A DNA stretch of 64,000 bases from Orientallactaga sibirica (GCA_036365145.1 JAEOAD010000603.1:2108001-2172000), one strand, 5' to 3'. Positions 1-12,769 are shown, counted from the first letter of the stretch. Made by a program: numbers and translations. The notes: generated from the letters alone by a model not told the origin.

Positions 1-340
1 AGGTAGAAAACCCAAGCATCAATCAATTCAGGATGCAAAAGTCACTACATATAATATAAGAAACACAAAGAATAAAGACAATACAATTCCACCAAAAATT
101 ATAAATCCATCAGAAATGATCACCAAAAAAACCACTAATCAACCACTGGGATTTCATGAAATTACAAAGCTTTTGTGTGGCAAAGGACACTGTGAATAGA
201 GCAAAGTGACAACCTACATAATGGGAGAAAATCTTTGCCAATTATACATCTAATAGAGTATTAATATCCAGAATATACAAAGAATTCCAAAAACAGAACA
301 ATAAGAAATCAAACAACCCAGATAAAAAATGGACTATGGA

Positions 341-599
341 GCTGTAGAGATGGCTTAGCGGTTAAGGTGCCTGCCTCCTAAGCCTCAGAACGCTGGTTCC
401 AATATCCAGCGGTTCCAATCTCCAGGTCCCACGTTTAGCCAGATGCAGTCACACAAGGGCACAATGCTGCACTTGATCACAAGGGGGTGCACACATCTGC
501 ATTTCATCCGCAGCAGCTGAGACTGCTGGTGCGCCCCTCTCTATCTGTCTTCCTCTCCCTTTCTCTCTGTCTCTCTCTGTGTCTCTCTCAAAAAAAAAA
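341..599 (+). mobile_element. tRNA-derived SINE (B2-like) with target-site duplication
   Basis: The head GCTGTAGAGATGGCTTAGCGG resembles a pol III A box. The body includes the conserved block found in all other copies of this family here, and the element ends in a CT-rich stretch and an A run. It is flanked by a perfect 10-bp repeat GGACTATGGA at 331-340 and 600-609, which is a target-site duplication inside L1 ORF2 sequence and so fixes both ends. Confidence 0.92.
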
Positions 600-750
600 G
601 GACTATGGAACTAAACAGAGAGTTCTCAGAAGAAAAAATACAGATGGCATATAAACATCTAAAATAGATTTACCATATGATCCAGCTATAGCACTCTTAG
701 GCATATATCCGAAGGACTCTTCTCACTACTTTAGAGATACTTGCACAACC

Positions 751-1053
751 ATGTCTATTTCTGCTCTATTCACAATAGCTAGGAAATGGAACCAGCCTAG
801 ATGTCCCTCCACAGATGAATGGATAATAAAGACGTGGTACATTTACACAGTGGAGTTCTATTTAGTGGTAAAGAAATATAAAATTTTGAAATTTGCAAGG
901 AAATGGATGGATCTAGAAAGGGTTATACTAAGTGAGGTATCCCAGACTCAGAAAGCCAAATGTCACATGTTCTCTTTCATATGTGGATCCCAGTTACAAA
1001 TGTACAGACTTGTGTGTGAGCTGGAACCAAAAATCAGTAGCAGAGGCCAGTAA
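751..1053 (+). pseudogene. L1 ORF2 C-terminal remnant
   Basis: A 100-codon open stretch carries the typical end of L1 ORF2: an FTIARKWNQPRCPSTDEWI motif, then WYIYTVEF, then a K/E-rich tail ending near LSEVSQTQK. It lies after the cysteine-rich region of ORF2 and contains no catalytic residues. No intact start exists; the first Met is internal. It is a dead fragment of the older L1. Confidence 0.85.
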
Positions 1054-2113
1054 GCTGGAAAAAGGCTATAAGGGAGGGAGGAAAGGGAAGGACTTAAGGG
1101 GATGGTATTGTATATAGGAAAGTAGAAGAACAGATTACAGGGAGGAAAAAGGCATAAGCGAGGCAAGGGGAGGAAAATGTGCAAAAGCAGGGCAGGGGAA
1201 GGGTCAATCAAAATTCAAGATATTCTGAAAAAGACTTATGTAAACCTACTTTTTTGAATAATGGCACATCCATAAGCTATAGATTGTTAATAGAATATTT
1301 TCAGTGCCTGGGATGGGATACCTTCCAGTGACTTGTTGGCAAGGGAAGTCCCTGTAGCCTCCAAAACATTAAATGCTATTGCCAAGGCCCTTGGTTTCCC
1401 TTGAGAAACAGATAGTAAGACCCTATTGCTGAAGATATCTCTTGCCTGAGAGGCAAGGTCACTGAGAAAGCAAGCTGGTGCTGAGCAGAAAACCTTCTCC
1501 CTGTAGACCAGCCAACAGAAAGCTGGAAAAAAACTGCACTGCATGCAGCCATATGGGAGACATAAATCATCAGCTGTGAAAACAGTGGACAGTGTAATGC
1601 TCATGTTTGGCCATACAGGCCCAATGACCAAATGGATGCAATCATGGCTTTTCTGCTTTTGGGGAAACCAACTGCTCCCTAATTGGAATGAAGGCCTGCT
1701 CTATGGGAGGGAATACATGCCTGGTACTGCAAAAAAATAATCAAAAGTCTATGGCCTGGAAGGTCATGAGCCTTATAGGGGTATAAAGCCTGCCCTTGTC
1801 TGGCTAAATGTATATATTATTCCCACCAAACTGCCTTGAAAGCACTACACTTAATGTTCATATTCACATATTAATACTACTCTCATTTCTGGTGAGAGAA
1901 GCTTCTCTTGTCAGATGGAGATGACCACTGGGATGACCCAAAAGGCAACATATTGTTGAGAAAAAGGGATGGAGGAGTGTCCAGCAATGAAACATCTCTA
2001 TCACACCCTCCAAGGCTCAGGGTCCATTGAGGAAGAGGGGGCAGAAGGAATGTAAGAGACAAAGGAAGGATATGACTCCTTACAATGCAACTGTCCAAAC
2101 AGAAATTGGCCTC

Positions 2114-2502
2114 TGTGGTAGTTTGAATATATGTCCCCCAATATATTCAGTGTTTTATTAATTTATAGTTTGCATCTGCAATCACCTTGCTAGAGGCAAT
2201 GTCACTGGGGCCCGGTCTTAAGGTGTGGTGGTGGGTTTGAGATTCCATTGTAAACATATGCAAATGTGCCTAGGGGGAGTTCCTGAAGTGTGCTGTGGCT
2301 CTTTGGCTGTAGTTTTTGCTCTGTGTGCTGTGTGGCTGGTTGGTTTTTCTCTCTCTTGCTTGGCCCTATGAAGGCAGGCTGTCTTCTTCTGCCATTATGG
2401 AACTTCCCCTGGATCTGTAAGCTTCAATAAATAATATCCCTTCCTCCATAACTGTGTCTGGTCTGGAAGTTCATCTCAGTGAACCTGAAGCTGTCTGCTA
2501 CA
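2114..2502 (+). mobile_element. ERVL-MaLR-type solo LTR, copy 1
   Basis: It begins TGTGGTAGTTTGAATATATG and ends CTGTCTGCTACA (TG...CA termini), with an AATAAA signal near 2430. Flanks GCCTC (2109-2113) and GCCTT (2503-2507) are a 5-bp target-site duplication with one change, as expected for ERVL-class insertions. Two more copies of the same family occur at 50006-50397 and 61981-62370. It interrupts the 3'UTR of the older L1. Confidence 0.88.
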
Positions 2503-2737
2503 GCCTTGATACCCATGACCTTGCAGTGGCTAGCAATACCTTCATAAGACCCTCATAATAGGAGAAAAAAGATGATGACATAAAATTAAAAGAGAGGCTA
2601 ATGGAGAGAGGGAGGGGATGTGATGGAGAGTGGAGTTGTGAAGGGGAAATGGGGGAGCAGAGGCAAATATCACAGTTTATTTGTGTGTATAGAAATTGTC
2701 AATAAAAACATTTTTAAAAATTAAAAGAAAAAAATCA

Positions 2738-4150
2738 AGTCCAAATGGGTCAAAGACCTCAATAGAAGACTGGAAACACTGCTACTACTGGAAGAAAAAG
2801 TAGGAGGTTCTTTCCATGATATAGGAGTGGGAAAAGACTTCATGAACAAAACACCAGTAGTTCAGGAAATTAAAAATCACACAACCATTTGGAACTCAGG
2901 AAACTGAAAAGCTTTTTCCCTGACAAACATACAATAAGAAGAGCCAATAGATTACCCACAGAATGGGAGAAAATTTTTACTGAATACACAGAGGACTAGT
3001 TTCTAAAATCTACAAAGAACTCAAAAAACTAAACAATAAAAAGTCAAACAACCCACTCACAAAATGGGGCAGAGAACTGCACAGAGAGTTCTCAGAGGAA
3101 GAAATACAAATGGCAAACAGAAAAACTTAAGAAAATGTTCACCATCCCTAATCATTAGGGAAATGCAAATTAAAACAACTATGAGATTCCACCTTACCCC
3201 AGTAAGGATGGCAAACATTTAAAAATCTAATGAAAACAAATGCTGGTGAGGTTGTAGATAAATAGGATCCCTCATTCACTGTTGGTGGGAATATAAGCTG
3301 GTACAACAGCTATGGAAAGCAATATGGAGACTCCTGAAAAGGATGACTATAGAGGTACCAACAGACCCAGTTATTCCCTTACTGGGCATTTACTCTAAGA
3401 GCTCCAAGCCTCAGATCAGAGAGATTTGCTCAACCATGTTTATAGCTGCTCAGCTCATAATAGCTAAGATCTGGAATGAACCCAGATGTTCATCATTAGA
3501 TGAATGGATAACAAAGATGTAGTATATCTGTACAATGGAAGTCTACACAGTAGAAAGGAAAAATGACACTAAACATTTTGAAGAAAAATGGTCAAACTTG
3601 GAAGAGATCATACTCAGCAAACTCACCCAATCACAGAAAGATAAGCGTTGTATGATCTCACTCATCTGTGTCTCCTAACTTGTATTTTTCCAAGATACTG
3701 ACACACCTAATGAACATCTCAAGTGCTGGACAATACTGATGGTGGGGTGGGAGGGCAGGGCAAGGGGGACAAAAAACTGTACCCAAATGGAAATGGTACC
3801 ATAAAATCCTATATCCTGAAACACATACTAAAAGGTTGAACCTGCATCAGGTGTTTAGAGAAAATACCTGAATCACAGGAGCCTGGAGAGGGTATGATGA
3901 AGATTAACCTCAATCTTCTCCTCTTCCTCTCTATATAACTCCCTCTTCTCTCTTTTTCTTTCATATTACCTGTATTTTTTATTCCTTCTTTTCCCTTGGC
4001 ACTCACCTGTAACTCCAAGTACCAGCATGTGGTTACATCCACAATGAGCTGTTGATCAGTGAGACCTACAAGGTTTCCAAGAAGAAGACAGATTTCTGTC
4101 AGAGTAGATTCATGTGCTTGAAGAGGAATGCCACAGTGGTAAGTGTCATT
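2738..4150 (+). mobile_element. L1 3' fragment: ORF2 C-terminal end plus partial 3'UTR
   Basis: The sequence starts within ORF2 (about 2740-3680, encoding the stretch around WIKDLNR, FHDIGVGKDF and the C-terminal IAAQLIIAKIWNEP-like segment, with stops) and runs into the 3'UTR (about 3680-4150). It matches L1 E at 55230-56870. It is truncated in the 3'UTR and has no poly(A), so its 3' end was lost by deletion or rearrangement. Several in-frame stops show it is non-coding. Confidence 0.85.
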
Positions 4151-4574
4151 TCACCATGTCATTCAGAATACTTATTTTTATTTTGTTTTATTTTTGTGAA
4201 GACTTGTTATTTTTAAGAGTATCCAAAAGGCATATGTTAGCTGCATACATATTTTATTATTGCTAAAAAACTCTATTTGTGTACATTCCATTTTAAAGAA
4301 ATTTGTCATGCCTATTGTAGAAATGACATCTTTATATCCATTTTTAAGGATTTGCATTTCACATTTAAGTTTGAATGTCCAATAAATTTATTTTATGAAT
4401 AATGAGTCAGAAATCTTAATTTTCTCAATTGTGCTTTACTTATGTATACATAACTAAACACAAAAATTAGAGTATATAAATATTATAGAATATATAAGTA
4501 TTATATAGAGAAAAATATATATGATTTTAACAGTTCACTATGATGTTTCTAAATATAACTGCTCTCAACTGTAT

Positions 4575-4801
4575 TGTTTAAAATATTTCATATGAAATAA
4601 ATATTTGAGAGAGACAGATAGAGAAAGAGAGAGAGAAAGAGGGAAATAATGGGTGCATCAGGGCCTCTAACCACTGCAAATGAACTCTAGACACATTTGC
4701 CACCATGTGCTTGTGGATGACGAAGGTACTGGGAAATTGAACCTGGATCTTTAGGCTTCACAAACAAGTGCCTTAACTGCTAAGCCATCTGTCCAGCCCC
4801 T
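4575..4801 (-). mobile_element. tRNA-derived SINE, minus strand
   Basis: Read on the minus strand it opens GGGGCTGGACAGATGGCTTA and ends in a GAGA/CTCT-rich stretch and an A/T-rich tail. The flanks CTCAACTGT (about 4564-4572) and CTCAACTGT (4800-4808) form a target-site duplication, which supports a complete insertion. Confidence 0.85.
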
Positions 4802-6451
4802 CAACTGTTTATGTGTATATGTGGGTATTGGGGAGAGAGAGAGGGAGGGAGGAAGAGATATCTCCTGGTTCCAGGGTACAAATATGTATTTAATTTGCCT
4901 GTCTAGCCATGGAAGTCCACAGTCCATAGACAATTATTATCTTCAAATTTACTATATATTTTTAAATTATTGTTTCAGTTCTTGCATACTCTCTTATCTT
5001 CATAGTATGAGCATTCCAATGGTTAGAAACCCTCATTAACACTTGTCCTACACTGTTTTAATTTATACAACTGATAGATATCTATTAGGAAGTATAGCTG
5101 TGTGTTTTATGACACCCTGGTTAGTAATGGTATTTAACATTGGTTTTGTGACTCATTCTGTTTTCACCAATTATGGAATAAATTTTAACTTATTACCATG
5201 GCACATTGGCATTCTAATTTGAAGAAAATTGCTCACATCTCTACTGAGAAAATCTGAAAAGGATATAATTCCTAAAAACCCTCTGAATCTTTTGGAAAGT
5301 TGTGAGAAAGATTTCTATAGCTCTTTTGTGTGAAATGCTTCTAAATCCGTTCATGCTCTCACTTGTAGAACATGAAAACTCAACTAAATAAAGAGTAATT
5401 CAATCTGCCTTAAGTAATGTGCATTTTCTCTGTTTAAAATTCACTATTCAGGTTGCTTTTCTCTTGGTAAAACCTGAAACTATAAATGTAAAGAAAGCTT
5501 TTACAGGAAGTTTTAATGACTGAAACTAAAATTCTAGCACATGAATGAACATATTTTTATAATGAAAAATAGTACCACATTTCATACTTTGTTATGGAAA
5601 CAAAATAAACATATTTAGTATTTTGGGTCTTATCATTTTATTTATATATTATACATCTTGTATTTTGTAATTTGTATATGTTACCAAACACTAGATTCCA
5701 ATAGATTTATTTATTTATATTTTATTTTTTCATTGGCATCTAGTGGTTCTGAACTATGATTTTAACCAGAGAAAGTTAAAACATCTAGCAAGTTAAAACA
5801 TCTAAACATGTTTTATTTCTATATGAGAAATACTTTAATTATAATTTTGATGCAGAAATATTTCTATTGGGAGATATAATGAGGAATATAATATAGATTT
5901 TATATGACTATCTGTGTTACACACATTTATTTCAGAAAAGAAAAACATGTCATATAAAAGCATGATGATTATATATTTAATCAGTTCATCTTTTGTTTTT
6001 TGTACTTTTCTTACATAAAAAAATATTAAAATTTTGTATAGACAGTGAAAAATGGGAAAAGTATATATAATGAATTTGATTTACTGTAACAAAAATCTCT
6101 ATTTTCTGACAATGTCAGGCCCATTCATGATGGTATGCCATGGACTGAAATCTCTATTTTTAGCCTCTGAAAAGCCCCTTCTTTAATCATTCTGGTGCTA
6201 TGCAGTCCAGTGATCCTTTCTAATTTCCTTCACACTATTCTGTTTCTCAGTCCTGTGATTTTTGTGTCAGAATTTGTTTTATTTTGTTTTGTTTTCATTT
6301 TAAGGGTTTGTGGTTTTCAGTGTTTTTTTTTTTTTTTTTTTTTTTTCAAATCTCACACATTAGGTTCAGCATCTCAGGTGAGCTTGAGAGTATACACAAC
6401 ATACTCAACAAATTATACATTGCTGCCACATTGCTTTAAAAGGAAGGATTT
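4802..6451. other. AT-rich unique sequence, no gene seen
   Basis: AT-rich non-repetitive DNA with a (T)n run at about 6323-6346. The open frames are short and lack recognisable motifs, codon structure or splice context. No repeat family was recognised. Confidence 0.6.
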
Positions 6452-6657
6452 TGGGTTGAAGAGATGGCTTACCAGTGAAGGCATTTGCCTATGAAGCCTA
6501 AGGACACAGGTTTGATTCCCCAGAACCCATGTAAGACATGCACAAGGTTGTACATGCATATGGAGTTTGTTTGCAGTGGCTTGAAGCTCTCGTATGCCTA
6601 TTCTGTCTATCTGCCTCTTCCTCTGTCTCCCTCGTCCTGTCTCTCTCAAATACATAA
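6452..6657 (+). mobile_element. tRNA-derived SINE, diverged
   Basis: The head GGGTTGAAGAGATGGCTTAC and the internal GGTTTGATTCCCC (B-box-like) identify the family. Flanking AAAGGAAGG repeats (about 6440-6448 and 6662-6670) look like its target-site duplication. Confidence 0.82.
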
Positions 6658-7244
6658 GTTTAAAGGAAGGTTTTGAATCAGGATTCTTAACTTTACAAAA
6701 AATAATAGAGTATAGATCTTTCAACATTTCACAAGCAAAAATAATAATTTATATTTGAAAGCTACCTAAAATAGTATGCCTCTACCCTCTGAAATTACTT
6801 CCTTTCGACTACTTCAATCTAACACATTATTTCTCCAGATGATTAAACCTAGAAATTGCAGTTCATTTTATGCTATTTATATGTACCTTACTAAAAGTTA
6901 AACAATACCTTATAATTGCAAACTTATAAACAAAGAATTGAAGAATATAGTGGTGTGGTCTAAGTGGGGTCAGAGTAGGTGGATGGAGTAAAGGAGGGAG
7001 TAGGAAGAGAGTAATCCAATCTACAGAGGCTATGAATAAGACATATGAAAACCTAGTTCTTCAATCACTAAAAAAATCATGTATTTCGAATGATAGAGAG
7101 TTGGGCCAAAGTACCCCAAGGGAATATAATTTTTACATCCAGAAGACAAATTGTTACACAAAACATTCAGCTCCATGATTGGGATATCTCTCATTGAGTT
7201 TTTGATCAACACTCTTGGTTTCCCACCACACCAAGACTGTAAGA
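6658..7244. other. Unique AT-rich sequence, no gene seen
   Basis: No repeat family or coding motif was recognised. Contains a short GGGAGTAGGAAGAGAG purine-rich patch near 6990. Confidence 0.5.
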
Positions 7245-8520
7245 CCTTATTTTTAATAGTTTTTGCTCAAAACTTTAAAATATGGATATATTTCAAATTG
7301 GTCATTTTTCTATTAGGTTTTCCTCTTTGGTCCCTCTCCCCTACTCCAGTTCCACTGAGGTCCCTACTTAGTAAGGATACCTACAATTACTACAATTACA
7401 ATTCACCAGTCAGTTCTTGTGGGCAGGACAATGGCTCACAGGATACTCTCACACCCCATGGCTCTTACATCCTTTCTACAATGATCCCTGAGCCTTGGAG
7501 GGTGTTTTACAAGTTTCCTTTCATCTTGAGAACTGAAAAGCTTCTTATTTTTTGTTTTGATGAGTGTTGTGTTGTCTCAGCATCTACTGTCATCTCCCTG
7601 AAGAAGTTTCTCAGTCATGCAGTAAGAATAGCACTCATATTTAATCTGCACGGCCTCTGTAATGTTTCCTGGGCCCTGGCAGCTGGGATAGAGATTACTT
7701 GTCCAGTGTTATGCCCTTGGCTTTGTCTTCTTATCAGTTTTGGGGTCTTGAGTCTCCCCAATATTCACTTACATCTCACAAGATTGGGAGCAGCATTCAT
7801 CAAAGCAGATAAACATATACATTAGGAAGATTATTTTTATGGATGTAACTTCATCTTTATTCAAAGAAAAGTAGAAGATTCCCTCTATGGTAATAGGCTT
7901 CTCACTTAGTTCTGTGTAGCAGGTATAAATTTCCTCTCATTGATTACCCCAATAACTTAAATGCCAGTATTCTATCAGTGGATACATCTTGACTGGTTGG
8001 TTGACTTTACAGCATGAAGGATCTACTGTTTATTCTCATTTTTGTTGACATTTATCCCCCAGCATATTACATAGTACTTTCCACCACTATGACAGATAAC
8101 CATCAGGGATATGGCATCTATGTAAGTTTCACCTTGATTTCTCAATGTGCAATGACTAGAGCCTATGGTGTCTAGTAAGTTCCTATTGCTGAAGACATCA
8201 CATTCTTTGGTTGAATAAAAAAAATCAAACAAGAACTGACCTAGAAGCCACCTGCTAGCTGACTAGCAGTCATACTACTTGAATGTACTATGTAGCCTTC
8301 TGAGGGAGAAAAATCACTGTTGGTCCTAATGAAGAGCTGTACAAACAGGCTACATAGACAAGATCTGCTCAATAATGCAATATGAGTCTGGTAAGTGGGT
8401 AACCCATTGCTCTTTAATTGAATTTGAGGTCCACCTCACAGGAGGGAATACATGTTTGATACTATAAACCTAGTCAAAAACCTGTGTCTAGGAAGGTCAC
8501 AAGTCCTGAGGGAAGGTTAC
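7245..8520. mobile_element. Old L1 3'UTR relic with internal inversion
   Basis: The part at 7250-7830 matches, in reverse complement, the downstream 3'UTR of the older L1 at 1960-2700; both share the CACCCTCCAAGGCTCAGGG block. The adjacent part at about 8150-8520 matches the upstream 3'UTR at 1400-1800 in direct orientation, sharing GGAGGGAATACATG and the following GGAAGGTCA. The two halves therefore point in opposite directions. Open frames here (for example one of 224 codons on + at 7151) are chance frames in UTR sequence. The inner edge near 7840-8150 is too diverged to place. Confidence 0.6.
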
Positions 8521-8534
8521 TACTGATGTTTGTT

Positions 8535-10312
8535 TTTTTTTTTTATTTTATTAGGAATTTATTGTGGGTCATGCATTGTGGGGATAGCCATCATTTATGG
8601 GGGAGAGGCAATGTCTCTATGCATAATGACCCAACTTATGGCTATAAGAATCTTTCCGCCCCTCTTCTGCAAATTTCCCTAAGCCATGTTGGGTTCATTT
8701 TAGGTCTATTTCAGTGATGATGTCATGGGAGTCTCTGGATCTCTGGTTTGGTAGGGATTGAGTGTTCTCTGTGTCTGTCTCCCTCACTCCTCTTCTGATA
8801 CCAGGTTCGCTGAGAAAGCAGCACTCTTGCTCATTTCCCCAATTATTCTATGGGTTCAGCTGGTGCCCTGGTGAGGTGCGATGGGCTGGTTCTCTCCTCA
8901 GGTTCTACGTCCATCTGAAAAAGAGAAGCAAATTGTCCAATGGAGAGTGAAGTCAGTGCAAGGTACATGGATAGCCATTATTGATTTAGACTGAATTTAA
9001 TGGGTGTAGGCTCTCTTGGATCCCACTATTGGTGGGAGCTTGATATTGGAGGCAAACTCATTTGTGGATATGGTTCTGACTTGTTTTCCAGTTCCAGGTA
9101 TGGTTTCCATTCCACTGAGTGGATCCTTTGGCCAAATCAAGAGCAGTTGGTAACCCACCATGGCTGTGTGCCACTATTGCATTTGTGTGAGTATCATATC
9201 AGGTTGATTGCTGCTGGGAAGTTTATATCTTGAGTTGCTTAAACAGATGTTGGTCATTTTCCTGCAGTTGCTCATGTATTACTTTGAGGCACTAGACAAG
9301 CCAAGTGTCTGGGGACTGTCTCTTCCAGATTCCAGCCAGGTCCCTCCATGTTCTATCCCAATAGCATATGGTGTCTTCAGCAATAGGGTCTTACCATTAA
9401 CCTTTGGTGGATCATCAAGCACTCTGACAGAAATATGTCTTCTTTTGGGAAAACTTGTAGGTCTCACTGATCAATAGCTCATTGTGGATGTTAACCACAT
9501 GGTGGTACTCGGAGTTACAGGTGAGTGCCAAGGGAAAAGAAGGAATAAAAATATACATAGTATGAAAGAGAAAGAGAGAGAGAGAAGAGTAAGAAGAAGG
9601 GGTGAGAGAGAGGAACAGGAGAAGGGTGAGGTTAGTCTTCATCCTACCCTCTCAAGGAACCTGTGATTCAGGTGTTCTCTCTAACCACCTGATGAAGGTT
9701 CAGCCTTTTAGTATGTCTTACAGGTAATAGAATTTTTTGGTACCATTTCCAAATGGTCCAGTTTTTGTCCCTGCCCCTTACTCTCCCTTCCCTCCCCACC
9801 ATCCATATTGTCCAGTCCTAAAAATGTTTATTAGGTGTGTCAGCATCTCAGGCAAATTCAGGTTAGGAGCCACAGATTAGTGAGGCCATGCAACACTTAT
9901 CTTTCTGTGATTGGGTGAGTTCCCTGAGAATGATTTATTCCAACTTTCACTATTTTTCTTGCATTGTGTCATTTTTTCTTACTACTATGTAGAATTCCAT
10001 TGTGTAAATATACCACATCTTAGGTATCGATTCATCTAATGATGGACATCTGGGCTGATTCCAGATCTTAGCTATTATGAATTGAGCAGCTATAAACATA
10101 GTTGAGCAAATATTTCTGAACTAAGACTTGAAGCTTTTAGGGTAAATGCCCAGAAAGGGGATAACTGGTTCTATTGGTACCTCTATAGTCATCCTTTTTA
10201 GGAGTCTATATACTGCTTTCCATAGTGGTTGTACCAGCTTATATTCCCACCAACAGTGAATGAGGGTTCCTATTTCTCCACAACCTCGCCAGCATTTGTT
10301 GTCATTAGATTT
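8535..10312 (-). mobile_element. L1 B: 3'UTR and ORF2 C-terminus, 5'-truncated
   Basis: The 3' end lies at about 8535 after a T run. The 3'UTR extends to about 9890 and the ORF2 C-terminal code to about 10312, where SINEs begin. The 3'UTR matches L1 C (10828-12300) and, in reverse complement, L1 E (56190-57793), showing that this L1 family has an unusually long 3'UTR of about 1.4-1.6 kb. It contains a purine-rich GAGA tract near 9560-9620. Confidence 0.85.
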
Positions 10313-10325
10313 GGGGGGCAGGGGG

Positions 10326-10572
10326 ATTTTTAATTTTTTATTTATTTATTTCCAAACAGATAGGGAGACAAAGGGAAGAGTTACAATGAGAGAGAGAGAG
10401 AGGAAAAAGAGACAGAGAGAGAATGAGAGAAGGAATGGGAATGCCAGGTCCTCCTACCACTACAAGTGGTATATGTGCCACTTTGTACATATGGCTTTAT
10501 GTGTGTCCTGGGGAACTAAATCCTGGTTGTTAGGTTTTGCAGGTCTAACCTCTGAGCCATCTCTCCAGCCTC
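10326..10572 (-). mobile_element. tRNA-derived SINE, minus strand
   Basis: On plus it ends GAGCCATCTCTCCAGCC, the reverse complement of the family head. Internal GAGA-rich tract at 10390-10430. It directly abuts a second SINE of the same orientation. Confidence 0.85.
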
Positions 10573-10579
10573 AAGGAGG

Positions 10580-10815
10580 ATTTTTTTTTATTTGAGTGAG
10601 AGAGAGAGAGAGAGAGAGAGAATGGCCACGCCAGCAGCCTCTCAGCCATTGTGAATGAACTATAGACACATGTGTGCCCTTGTGGACAAGTGTGGCATTT
10701 CACCCTTGCATCACTTTTTTGCGTCTGGCTAAATGTCGGACCTGGAGATTGAAACCGGCATTCTTAGACTTGGCAGGCAGGCACCTTAACTGCCAAGCCT
10801 TTTCTCCAGCCCTCA
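10580..10815 (-). mobile_element. tRNA-derived SINE, minus strand, tandem with the previous one
   Basis: Same family; on plus it runs from a (GA)n tract (10597-10620) to AAGCCTTTTCTCCAGCCC. The pair separates the 5'-truncated end of L1 B from the 3' end of L1 C. Confidence 0.85.
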
Positions 10816-12592
10816 AAGAGGAAATTTTTTTAATAATTTATTTTTTGTTTACATTATTCTAATTTTACATTCATAATGGTGACTTCATTATCCTCCTCCC
10901 TGTCCTCCCTCTTCCAAAGGGACCCTCATCAATTGGGAATGTGTGTCATGCATTGTGGGGGTAGTCAAGATTTATGGGGGATAGGCCAAGTCTCTGTGCA
11001 TAATGCCTCAACTTGTGGCTCTAACATTCTTTCCACCCTCTCTTCAGCAAATTTCCCCAGGCCACATTGGGGTCATTTTAGTTCTACTTCAGTGATGAGG
11101 TTTTGGGAGCATCTGTGTCTCTGGATATCTGGATTAGTAGGAGTTGGATGCTCTCTGTGTTTATCCCCTTCAGCCTTTTTCTGGTGTCATGATCACCAAG
11201 AACTCTGTACTCTTGCCCTTCTCCCGCATTACTGTATGGTTTCAGCTGGGGCCCTGGTGAGGTGTGATTGGCTGGTCCTCCCTTTGGGTTCATTGTCCAT
11301 CTGAAAAAGATAAGCAAATTTTCCAATGGAGAGAGAAGTTAGTACTAGATAGATGGGATGGCCATAGATATTTTGGAGGGAATTTTATATGCATAGGCTC
11401 TCTTCTAGCCCACATTTGGTGGTATCTTGATCTTGGAGACAGAGCTCAGTTTTTGTACATGGTTTTGACTTATTTCCCAACTCCAGCAATGAGTTCCCTT
11501 CCACTGAGTGTATCTATTAGCCAAATCAAGAGCAGTTGGTTACCCACCATGGCTGTGTGCCACTACTGCACTTGTTTTAGCATTACGTCAGGTTGTTTCC
11601 TGCTGGGAATCATAGATTGCAAGTTGTTTGGACAGATATCGGTCATTATCCCCTAGTTGCTCGTGTAGCACCCTCTGGTGCTAAAATAGTTAACTGTCTG
11701 AGGACTGACCCTCTTCCAGATTCTGGCCAGGTCTCTCCATGTTTGGTCTCACATGCATATGCTGTCTTCAACAGTAAGGTCTTACCATTAATCTTTGGTA
11801 TGTCATCAAGAACTCTGACAGAAATCTGTCTTTCTTGGGAAACCTTGTAGGTGTCTAGGATCAACAGCTCATTGTGGAAGTTAACCCCGTGCTGGTACTA
11901 TGAGTTATAAGTCAGCACCTAGGAAGATGAGGGAAGAAAAAATAGATAATATAAAAGAGAAAGTGAGTATAGAGAGGAGGGATGGGGAGGGAGAGAGAAG
12001 AGAGAGAGAAGCAGGAAAAGATTAAGGCTGGTCTTCATGATGTTCTCTTCAGTTGCCTGTGGTTCAGGTGTTCCCTCTGCAGGCCTGCTGAAGGATCAAT
12101 GTTTTAGCCTGTTGTTCAGAATAAAGGGTTTTACAGTATCATTTCTTTTTGGGTCCCTATTTGTATCCCCCACCCTTGTCCTCCCTCCCACCCTCTCATT
12201 CCCTCCCATACTTACCCTCCCTCCATCCCACCTTCCCTATTGTCTGGTCCTCAGAATGCTCATTTAAGTTTGGCAGCATCTCAGGTGGATTAAGGTTAGG
12301 AGCTACAGATAAACAAGACCATGGGACGATTATCTTTTTGTGATTGGGTGAGCTCACTGAGGATGATCTGTTCCATGTTTGACCATTTTTTTTCGAATTT
12401 CATTATTTCATCTTTCCTTACTGCTATGTAGAATTCCATAGTATAGATATACCACATCTTTGTTATCCATTCATCTAATGATGGATATTTGGGCTGATTC
12501 CAGCTCTTTGCTATTATGAATTGAGCAGCTATAAGCATGGTTGAGCAAATGTCTCTGATCTGAGGCTTGGTGCCTTTAGGGTAAATGCCCAG

Positions 12593-12768
12593 TGTTGGGG
12601 AACCACTAGGGCTACACAGGAGGGATGGCAGGGTCTCTGCCAAGTGGGCGGTGAGAGGTGCGGAGTCACAACACAGACTCTGGGAGTTGGGTGGAAGCAC
12701 GCAGAGGGCGAGCTGCTGCAAACTCGTTTATTCAAGGAAGTGTAGGAGGTTTAAAGGGTTTGGCTGCC
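12593..12768 (-). repeat. 3' LTR remnant (R/U5 part) of the provirus
   Basis: It matches the U5/R end of the 5' LTR (14662-14840) and of the solo LTR at 50622, including an AATAAACGAG polyadenylation region (reverse complement at about 12724-12733). It stops at about 12768, where integrase code begins without any U3. The deletion therefore removed the polypurine tract and the U3 as well as env. Confidence 0.85.
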
Positions 12769-12769
12769 A

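Larger units (their letters stand above)
1..2735 (+). mobile_element. Older L1 (Lx-like) 3' portion: ORF2 C-terminal remnant plus 3'UTR
   Basis: Sequence from 1 to about 1000 reads as degraded L1 ORF2 C-terminal coding sequence (cut off by the window edge), followed by a long 3'UTR that ends in AATAAAAACA and an A-rich tail near 2700-2735. The element is split by a SINE at 341-599 and by an LTR at 2114-2502. There is an internal deletion near 668, where the text jumps from the region after the pre-C-terminal segment straight to the C-terminal segment. It is clearly more diverged than the L1s further along, and its 3'UTR (about 1287-2100) recurs in the relic at 7245-8520. Assignment to an Lx-like lineage rests on remembered rodent 3'UTR similarity. 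Confidence 0.75.

Noticed and set aside
341..600. tRNA-like A and B boxes in the SINEs considered as tRNA genes
   Set aside because: No cloverleaf, no acceptor stem pairing, and each is embedded in a longer SINE with tail and target-site duplication.
7151..7825. 224-codon open frame on plus
   Set aside because: It lies in an antisense L1 3'UTR relic, matches no protein family I know, and its reading strand is opposite to the element.
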